The notes under the pieces: generated by a model
What the model was told of the DNA's origin: nothing
The model's database searches: none
What the model saw: only the letters and a program-made list of their open reading frames with translations
From: CAYWFP01 sp964457365
GTDB taxonomy: Bacteria; Planctomycetota; SZUA-567
Assembly: GCA_964457365.1 (NCBI GenBank)
Contig: CAYWFP010000027.1
Location: forward strand, 1 to 36,949
Direction: 5' to 3'
Length of the DNA stretch: 36,949 nucleotides
In this document: in pieces, positions 31,237 through 36,949 of the stretch
Layout of the letters: each line of letters starts with the position of its first letter
How positions within the stretch are numbered: the stretch's first letter is position 1
Position numbers and translations under genes: made by a program

Positions 31237-32094
31237 ATGGGCAAATCCGACAGCGCGTCCATAGCGGAACAGGAGAAATTGGTCGAGCGACTGGTCAAGG
31301 TGCTGCAGTCGCAGAAGCAACTGGGGGACGAGAGCTATCCGGTGGCATTAGGGCGACTGGCCGAACTGGCCGAGGTGAAGGTGAAGGATATTGCCAACAT
31401 TTCAAACAAGGGCGTGTTCAAGAATGCCATATTGGCTGCGCGTATAATTGACAAAGCCGACCGGAAGACGCCGCTGGCACTGACGGATGACGTCGAATGC
31501 TTGGCTACCTCTCCGAAGACGCTGGAGTTTATTCTTTCGTTCATACGCACAGCAACAATTCATGCTTTCAGCGTGGCTCAACTTAAAAGAAAACTCACGA
31601 CAACAAAGAATCTCAGCAAACGCTTTCAAGCCCATTACAATAATCTCATCAATAGCGATGAACAGCTATCCGACAGCGTCGCATGGATCCAGTGCAACGG
31701 ACCGAAGCTGTTTCTTCTCGCAGATCTTCATCCAAAAGCGGCAGATTCTCACACTGGAGGCCATTGCAAGCCATCTATCTCGTCAACGACTTCTACCCGG
31801 CAAACATCAAAGCCTACGCCTGAAACAACGACTCCTCCCGACTTCGCCAAACGCTTCGCCGAGGCATTTGATAGCCTCGACAAGAGCGGCAACAACCTCG
31901 TCAGTCTCGTCGACCTACGCCGCGAACTCTCGTCGTTTGATCGCGGGGCCTTCGATGCCGGACTGCGTGAGTTGAGAAAAACCGGCCGGTATACCTTGAA
32001 CTCGGCGGAGGGGCGCGGCGGCATCAGTGAAGAAGAGCGCCTGGCCGGCATTCTGGAAAGCGGAAATCTCCTGCTCTTTGTCTCGCGCCGATAG
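31237..32094 (+). CDS. System gene 1: putative double winged-helix protein
   Basis: A 285-residue protein. Three parts are visible: a helical N-terminal region (1-80, QEKLVERLVKVLQSQKQLGD); a first possible winged-helix unit (about 105-175, FSVAQLKRKLTTTKNLSKRF, then SDSVAWIQCNGPKLFLLADL); and, after a Thr/Ser/Pro linker (about 190-205), a second similar unit (218-285, VSLVDLRRELSSFDRGAFDA, then GISEEERLAGILESGNLLLF). Both units end in a beta-hairpin-like wing. This suggests DNA or protein docking rather than catalysis. GGAGG lies 8-9 bases before the ATG. Codon use is clearly more AT-rich than the core, strongest near 31400-31760. It leads the operon; the ATPase starts 11 bases after its stop. 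Family not recognised. Confidence 0.7.
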   Translation: MGKSDSASIAEQEKLVERLVKVLQSQKQLGDESYPVALGRLAELAEVKVKDIANISNKGVFKNAILAARIIDKADRKTPLALTDDVECLATSPKTLEFILSFIRTATIHAFSVAQLKRKLTTTKNLSKRFQAHYNNLINSDEQLSDSVAWIQCNGPKLFLLADLHPKAADSHTGGHCKPSISSTTSTRQTSKPTPETTTPPDFAKRFAEAFDSLDKSGNNLVSLVDLRRELSSFDRGAFDAGLRELRKTGRYTLNSAEGRGGISEEERLAGILESGNLLLFVSRR

Positions 32095-32105
32095 GAGGAG
32101 CCCAC

Positions 32106-34394
32106 ATGCCCCCGAAGACCGTCACCAAAGCGAAGAGCCCGACCATCGAAGACTTCTACGAACACGTTCTTTTCAGCGGCCCATTCAACGATGACCGCGT
32201 GGACAATCCCAAGGCGCTCGACGAGGGCTCCGTCGACGTGCCGTCGATCAACAAGGAGCCGTTCGAAGATTTGAAACATGCCGTGAATACGATCCAGCAT
32301 AGCGGGAAATCCGCCGGTGTCGTGCTCTGGGGCTCGGCCGGCATCGGCAAAAGCCATTTGCTTGCACGTTTCTGTCGATGGGTGAAGAGCGAGAAGAACG
32401 GCATCTACGTCTTCTTCCACAACCTCATGACCTTGCCGGAGGAGATGCCGCAATACCTGCTGAAGTGCACCATCAGCCACCTCAACGACGACCGGCTGGA
32501 GAGGCTCAGCGGCACGCAACTCTATAAGCTGATCTACAAACTGCTGCACAACGCCTGGGAGAAGCATATCAGCAAGAAGGGCAAGAAAAAGATCGAGTCG
32601 CGCGATGAATTGCTCGAAGCCTACATGCTCGAAGTCGATGACATTCTCGACTCGGAATCACAGACCATCGATAGGGATACGGAGCGGCAGATCTACCGTG
32701 TTCTTTTTGAGCTGTTCTGTTCGGCCTACTACTACGAGAAGGCCTGCAAAGAGAAGAAGGAAGACGCGGAGAAGAAGAATCGCGAGGAACTGGCGCGACT
32801 GGCGCGCCGCTGGCTCTCGGCCGACGCACTCGACATCAAGGAAGCGAAGAAGCTGAATATCGAAGTGGGAAAGGAAGACGAGGAGGAAGGCACGCAGCTT
32901 CATGGCGGGCAGCAGGTCGAGCGTATCCTCGTGGCGATGGCGCGACTGGCGCAATTGAACGGCCAGCCCTTCGTGCTGGTCTTCGACCAAGTCGACAACA
33001 TGAATCCCGAACAAGTCGCCGCGCTCTCGCATTTCTGCCATACTTTGCTCGATCATACTCCGAATCTTCTGATCGTCACCTCAGGCGTACAGCAAACTCT
33101 GATAGGCATGAAAAAGGATGGGATAATACCTGCTTCCTGCTGGGAACGAGTTGCGAAGACAAAGGTTCAACTTGCCAGTATCGACCAGGAACAGGCGCAC
33201 GCGCTCGTGTCCGCCCGTGTAGAATCGTTTATGAAACCCTTTGATAAACTGAAGGAAGTTAAGAAGTGGCGCAAGGAGAACGCGCTCTTTCCCTTGGGAA
33301 CGGGGTGGCTCGAGCAGCGCCTTGCCGACACACCGGAGTTTCGCCCGCGTGACGTGATCAACTGGAGCAGACAACGCTGGAGCCAAAACACCTGCGCAAT
33401 TCGCGAAAACGGCGGTGCGACATGGCTTAAAGAATGGAAAGATGGATCCGTCTCGAATGGTGGATGGGTATTAACAGAAGACGAGCGCGCAAAGCGCATC
33501 GACGAGAAGGCTGGCAAGAAAGTGGAGGAGCAGATCAACCGCCGGGAACTCGAACCTTCGACCTTGCCGGCCGATGTGTCCAACATGGTCGGATTGATGG
33601 AGAGTCTGCTCGGGCAGTGCCTGAACAACAAAGCTTACACGCTAGAATCGTTCGAGCGCTTCAAGGAAGGCAAAGGCAAAAAGCCGAACTATCACATCTT
33701 GGCCACCGAGATCCGCAAAGACGACGGCAAGAAGGTGACCACCGGATTGACCTTCCTCGCTACCGGCAGCAAGACCTCGGCCGCCGCAACGTTGCGTCGC
33801 ATCGTGCAAGACGACAATCCGCCCGATCATGTCTTGCTGGTTACCGACAAGCGCATGCCGCTGACGCTGGCCGCCAAGGGCAAGAAGTATCATAAGGAAC
33901 TCAAGGGGCGCGGCAACAAGCGCTTTGACGAACGCGAGATGATGTTCAGTGAATACGCCGGCCTCGACGCCTTGCAGGCGGTCATCGGTAGCGCGCGCTC
34001 GCACGATCTGGAAATCGAGGGCGACAAGGACAACAGCGTCTCCGAGACCGAGGTGATTGCTTCTCATCATCGCTGCGATCGGTATCGCAAGCAGCCGCTA
34101 TTGTGGGAATTCTTAACCGAGAAGAAGTCGGACGAGCCAGTAATTATCTATTGGCCCGACAAGAAGAAGGTGGCTGAATTCATCATGGCGCAGTTGGCAC
34201 TGCACATGGGCATGTCGGCATTCGAGCTGGCTCATAAGTTCTTCGAGAACGCCAAGCCGAAGAAAAAGGGCGTTCGGATCGAGGATGTGCGAATCATATT
34301 CATCGCCGTTGCCAAAGATCTGCACGAAAAGGGCAAGCTCAACGCCTCAGCGATCAACGAGGATCTCTACCTGCTTCCGGGGAAAGCCCAATGA
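32106..34394 (+). CDS. System gene 2: P-loop ATPase with unknown C-terminus
   Basis: A 762-residue AAA/STAND-like ATPase. Walker A is G76-SAGI-G81-K82-S83 in VVLWGSAGIGKSHLLARF; Walker B is FVLVFDQVDN with D294 and D297. A sensor-like LLIVTSGVQQTLI follows. Between Walker A and B lies a long, charged helical insertion (about 120-270, with KEKKEDAEKKNREELARL). After residue 480 there is a separate domain (YHILATEIRKDDGKKVTTGL, then HVLLVTDKRMPLTLAAKG, then YAGLDALQAVIGSARSHDLE and VIASHHRCDRYRKQPLL) that I cannot name, though I recall similar tails in planctomycete ATPases. AGGAGG lies 7-8 bases before the ATG. Its stop overlaps the next ATG by 4 bases. It likely powers or gates the nuclease-translocase encoded downstream. 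Confidence 0.85.
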   Translation: MPPKTVTKAKSPTIEDFYEHVLFSGPFNDDRVDNPKALDEGSVDVPSINKEPFEDLKHAVNTIQHSGKSAGVVLWGSAGIGKSHLLARFCRWVKSEKNGIYVFFHNLMTLPEEMPQYLLKCTISHLNDDRLERLSGTQLYKLIYKLLHNAWEKHISKKGKKKIESRDELLEAYMLEVDDILDSESQTIDRDTERQIYRVLFELFCSAYYYEKACKEKKEDAEKKNREELARLARRWLSADALDIKEAKKLNIEVGKEDEEEGTQLHGGQQVERILVAMARLAQLNGQPFVLVFDQVDNMNPEQVAALSHFCHTLLDHTPNLLIVTSGVQQTLIGMKKDGIIPASCWERVAKTKVQLASIDQEQAHALVSARVESFMKPFDKLKEVKKWRKENALFPLGTGWLEQRLADTPEFRPRDVINWSRQRWSQNTCAIRENGGATWLKEWKDGSVSNGGWVLTEDERAKRIDEKAGKKVEEQINRRELEPSTLPADVSNMVGLMESLLGQCLNNKAYTLESFERFKEGKGKKPNYHILATEIRKDDGKKVTTGLTFLATGSKTSAAATLRRIVQDDNPPDHVLLVTDKRMPLTLAAKGKKYHKELKGRGNKRFDEREMMFSEYAGLDALQAVIGSARSHDLEIEGDKDNSVSETEVIASHHRCDRYRKQPLLWEFLTEKKSDEPVIIYWPDKKKVAEFIMAQLALHMGMSAFELAHKFFENAKPKKKGVRIEDVRIIFIAVAKDLHEKGKLNASAINEDLYLLPGKAQ

Positions 34395-36724
34395 AACCGA
34401 TCCGTTTTACCGTCACCCAGGTGCGTGTCGCGGCGAGTTGCCCCCGCATCTTCTATTTCGACTGGGAGCACACCAAGCGCAACGACTTGAAATATCACAA
34501 GACAACACGCATCTGGAAGAGCGGTGCTGAAACCACCGCGTTGGGCAGCCTCTTTCACCACAGCATCGAAGCCTTCAACAAGGCCGCGGATACCAGCGAA
34601 ATGGTGCATGATATCCTGAACATGCAGGAAGGCGCTACCGCGATCCAGCAGTCTCTGCAGAGCCATATCTTTCAACATTATATCAAGCAGGAAAAGCTCT
34701 ATGCCGCTACTGGCGCCCAGCAGCAGGGATTTATCAACGCATTGCGGCATTACGTCGGCGAATTGGCCGCGATCCTCGCCTACGGCGTCGGCGAAAACAT
34801 GCCCCTCAGCGAGATCCTCGACCACCTCTTCGGCGATACCCGCAAGAAAGTTGATGTGACCTTCAAGGTCGGGCAACAAGGCGAAGGGATCCACGTCGTC
34901 GGCATTCTCGACTATGTTTTCCACGACTTCCGCGACAAATGCTGCCGCATTATCGATTACAAACTCACGCCGCCCGACGGGATCTCGAACGACCTTTTCC
35001 AGGTATGCGTTTACGCGTTGATGCACAACGTCCAGCATCAGACGCAGGCCGATGCGGCCGTGCTGTACCTGCACCCCAAGCGCGAGATGATCGAGAAGAA
35101 ATGGTCGGAAATCTTTGCCGAACGGCATAAGATCTACAACCTGTTGGCGTCGATGCGCGAATGGACACAGTTCGACGAAGAAGCAGGGAACGGGTTAAAA
35201 CCTCTTGGCGAACCGTGCTATTGCGCCCATTGCCCGTGGGATAAGAAGGACCAGTGCATCCAGCGCCTCGGGCCGAAGCACGAAGGCGGCTATTGCGAAC
35301 ATTGGAAAGAGACAACTCCGGATTCTCCGAGCAAAGAACCGGAGACCGTTGTCGCCGAACCCGACCCCGATACTGGCGCTGACGAGGAAGTCGAGAATCA
35401 ACCGGTAACGCCCGCCAAGGAAGAAATCGATCTTTCCGCGCATCTGTGCATTGGCACCGTAAACGACTCGACTGTCGGTATTCCAGTTAATTGCCTCAAT
35501 ACGCACACGGCAGTCGTCGGCGCAGCCGGCAGCGGCAAGACATGGCTTGCCAAGGTGCTGGTCGAAGAGGCAGTCCTGCAGGGGATTCCAGTCATCGCGA
35601 TCGATCCGCAGGGCGACTTGGCCCAATTCCTGAAACCCTCGGCGCGTGGTGGCGAGTTGGCCGAGGAAAAGGAACGTTTCGATCGGTACTGGAAAACCGT
35701 AGAGCCACGCGTCTACACGCCCGGCTCGTCACATGCCAAGCGCATGCACATGAATCCGATGCGCCTTTCGCGCCTGGAGGATTTGGGCAATATCGAAAAC
35801 GATCTCCGCCGCCAGGAAGAGCTCGACAGCATGATCGAAGTGGCGGCCGGCAATCTCGTGGCCTTGGCCTCCGCCGGCGGCGAAGAGGATGCTCAGCGCA
35901 CCGCGATCTACCAGATGCTGAAGGTGTTGATGCGGGAGAAGGATCCCGAGCAGATCAAGCTGCAAACGATTGTTTCTGGGCTTCTCGCCCCCGAAGATCT
36001 CGGCTTCGACAACATGGACCATATGATCAAGAAGGCCGATCGGGAGAAGCTGGCGCGGAAATTGAACGCGATTCTTCTCGGCCCGGGCGCCAAGCTATTC
36101 AGCGGTGGGGTGCCACTTGATCTGGATCATCTGCGAAAGCCTTCGAACGGGGGCAACACGCCTCTGAATGTGATCTACCTCAACGCATTGACCGACGACA
36201 CGCAGAAGCATTTCTTCGTCGCCTCTCTGGCGGCGGAAGTCTATCGCTGGATGGTCTCTTCACTTGACAACAAGGGAGGTGTGAATCTGCTCTTCTACAT
36301 CGACGAAGCCCGCGACTACATGCCCGCCGGCGGAACTAAACCGCCCGCCAAGGAGCCGCTGATCCGCCTCTTTACGCAAGGGCGAAAATTCGGTGTGGCC
36401 TGCCTGCTGTGCACGCAGAGCCCGCGCTCGGTGGACTACAACGTTTTCGGCAACTGCAGCACCAAGATCATCGGCCGGCTGGAAGCTTCGCAGGACGTCG
36501 ACCGCGTGGCCGAGTGGTTCCAGACCAATGGCCCCACACCACCATGGATCAAGGATCGTAAAGGCGCTGAGCCCGGAACGTTCGTCGGCCGCTGGCCCAA
36601 GATCCCCGCACAATTCGAAGGCACAGCCTTCAAAGGGCGTTTTCTGTATTCGCTGCACGAAGGGGCGTGGTCTCCAGATAGGCTAGATGAGGAGACCGGA
36701 GAAATTAAATCGGAACTGCAGTAA
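34391..36724 (+). CDS. System gene 3: Cas4/RecB-like nuclease fused to HerA-like ATPase
   Basis: A 777-residue fusion. N-terminal nuclease (1-305): the C17-P-R opening (VRVAASCPRIFYFDWE), G52-x3-H56/H57-x2-E60 (LGSLFHHSIE), D174 (GILDYVF), D189-x-K191 (IIDYKL) and Q204-x3-Y208 are the ordered PD-(D/E)XK motifs of RecB/Cas4 nucleases. C17 plus C278-x2-C281-x7-C289 (C276 and C302 nearby) could hold a 4Fe-4S cluster as in Cas4/AddB. After an acidic linker (306-345) comes a HerA/VirD4-type motor: Walker A GAAGSGKT (377-384), VIAIDPQGDLAQFL, Walker B LLFYIDEA with D638-E639, and the sensor CTQSPRSVDYNVFGNCSTKI. It should translocate on DNA and cut it, like HerA-NurA in one chain. It starts by ATGA overlap with the ATPase gene. 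Confidence 0.88.
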   Translation: MKPIRFTVTQVRVAASCPRIFYFDWEHTKRNDLKYHKTTRIWKSGAETTALGSLFHHSIEAFNKAADTSEMVHDILNMQEGATAIQQSLQSHIFQHYIKQEKLYAATGAQQQGFINALRHYVGELAAILAYGVGENMPLSEILDHLFGDTRKKVDVTFKVGQQGEGIHVVGILDYVFHDFRDKCCRIIDYKLTPPDGISNDLFQVCVYALMHNVQHQTQADAAVLYLHPKREMIEKKWSEIFAERHKIYNLLASMREWTQFDEEAGNGLKPLGEPCYCAHCPWDKKDQCIQRLGPKHEGGYCEHWKETTPDSPSKEPETVVAEPDPDTGADEEVENQPVTPAKEEIDLSAHLCIGTVNDSTVGIPVNCLNTHTAVVGAAGSGKTWLAKVLVEEAVLQGIPVIAIDPQGDLAQFLKPSARGGELAEEKERFDRYWKTVEPRVYTPGSSHAKRMHMNPMRLSRLEDLGNIENDLRRQEELDSMIEVAAGNLVALASAGGEEDAQRTAIYQMLKVLMREKDPEQIKLQTIVSGLLAPEDLGFDNMDHMIKKADREKLARKLNAILLGPGAKLFSGGVPLDLDHLRKPSNGGNTPLNVIYLNALTDDTQKHFFVASLAAEVYRWMVSSLDNKGGVNLLFYIDEARDYMPAGGTKPPAKEPLIRLFTQGRKFGVACLLCTQSPRSVDYNVFGNCSTKIIGRLEASQDVDRVAEWFQTNGPTPPWIKDRKGAEPGTFVGRWPKIPAQFEGTAFKGRFLYSLHEGAWSPDRLDEETGEIKSELQ

Positions 36725-36758
36725 TACCCCTTCACCTTTCCTCTGGTCGAGTAGACAT

Positions 36759-36781
36759 AATATGGTTCCTCCATATTCCTT
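36759..36781 (+). terminator. Possible terminator of the three-gene operon
   Basis: AATATGG (36759-36765), 5-base loop, CCATATT (36771-36777), then CCTTTT. The stem is AT-rich and the T-run short and offset, so termination is only possible. It lies 34 bases after the last stop codon, in the 3' flank of the group II intron. Confidence 0.35.
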
Positions 36782-36817
36782 TTCAGTAGTATGTGAGGAA
36801 CTTCAATGCCCCTCACA

Positions 36818-36850
36818 GAACCGGACTTGTGGATTTCCCACATCCGGCTC
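36818..36850 (-). ncRNA. Group II intron domain V
   Basis: A 33-base hairpin starting GAGCCGGAU and ending UCCGGUUC. The catalytic AGC triad is at its positions 2-4, a GAAA loop sequence is in the middle and a two-to-three-base AAG bulge is on the 3' side, all in consensus places. One extra U beside the loop makes the closing pair G-U, so some decay is possible. Confidence 0.85.
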
Positions 36851-36861
36851 TTCGGTTTATC

Positions 36862-36949
36862 TCACCACACACGTGACGCGTAAAAACTGTGGCAAATCCT
36901 CGGTGTCGGAAGCGGGTAATGGTCAAGATAGGCCATGAAGCGGTCCCAG
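36862..36949 (-). CDS. Group II intron maturase/reverse transcriptase, C-terminal fragment
   Basis: Only the last 28 codons are in the window, ending at TGA (36864-36862): WDRFMAYLDHYPLPTPRICH and then SFYASRVW. The motif of an aromatic-rich helix followed by P-L-P-x-P-R-I and H-S resembles the extreme C-termini of bacterial intron-encoded proteins. Its position 11 bases before domain V confirms the identity. The complete protein, with reverse-transcriptase, maturase and perhaps endonuclease domains, lies beyond the right edge. Whether it is intact cannot be judged. Confidence 0.75.
   Translation of the reverse strand, partial: WDRFMAYLDHYPLPTPRICHSFYASRVW

Larger units (their letters stand above)
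36786..36949 (-). mobile_element. 3' end of a group II intron
   Basis: Read on the minus strand, the window edge enters the C-terminus of an intron maturase, then a domain V hairpin (36818..36850), then a domain VI-like stem UGUGAGG/CCUCACA (36811-36817 with 36792-36798) and the sequence UACUAC, where the intron probably ends near 36786. The rest of the intron, with domains I-IV and most of the maturase, lies outside the window to the right. The island operon is upstream of the insertion on the other strand. Confidence 0.8.

Overview
This is a GC-rich bacterial chromosome segment with dense, mostly strong Shine-Dalgarno-led genes. There is no rRNA, tRNA, CRISPR array or ribosomal protein gene to place it. 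The mix of two formylglycine sulfatases, a Gfo/Idh/MocA oxidoreductase with a sugar-phosphate-isomerase-like TIM barrel under an AraC regulator, a URO-D-like protein, and many uncharacterised exported proteins resembles the Planctomycetota-Verrucomicrobiota-Lentisphaerota-Kiritimatiellota (PVC) group. That placement is inference only.

Layout. (1) 1..1690: an edge region with palindromic and inverted repeats beside an excisionase-type HTH gene, then an AT-rich spacer. (2) 1.7-5.6 kb: surface-glycan genes (NDP-sugar epimerase, GT4 glycosyltransferase, polytopic membrane protein) interrupted by a long palindromic repeat. (3) 5.6-9.2 kb, minus strand: a coding remnant, a 48-residue Cys-rich lipoprotein, an aldo/keto reductase, a sulfatase and a small charged protein. 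(4) 9.4-14.6 kb: a chemosensory cluster, cheV(+) facing cheA-cheW-cheR(-), without a receptor, CheB or CheY in view; the CheA carries two Hpt domains and an internal receiver domain. (5) 14.9-20.3 kb: cation exchanger, zinc dehydrogenase and URO-D-like operon, a conserved membrane protein, and an HD-GYP response regulator. (6) 20.4-24.5 kb: a second copy of the palindromic repeat, an acyl-CoA ligase/alpha-beta hydrolase pair, and a second sulfatase. (7) 24.5-26.8 kb, minus: an operon of a secreted coiled-coil protein and two small membrane proteins, the last frameshifted. (8) 26.8-29.9 kb: an AraC regulator divergent from a sugar-catabolic pair.

(9) 29.9-36.9 kb looks like an accessory island. 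It opens with a 144-codon unknown gene and a primase/helicase-like gene truncated before its P-loop (minus strand). Divergent from these is a tight three-gene operon: a two-domain winged-helix-like protein, a 762-residue P-loop ATPase, and a 777-residue protein joining a Cas4/RecB-like PD-(D/E)XK nuclease with a candidate Fe-S cysteine set to a HerA/VirD4-like translocase ATPase. It matches no named defence system I can recall and is the best candidate for an undescribed DNA-processing or anti-mobile-element system. The right edge is the 3' end of a group II intron on the minus strand (maturase C-terminus, domain V, domain VI).

Readable promoter candidates across the core share TTGNNN-N16/17-TANNNT, so a standard housekeeping sigma factor seems to drive most units. 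Several transcripts have notable starts: a probably leaderless exchanger mRNA, and a sulfatase promoter overlapped by an 8-bp-arm inverted repeat.
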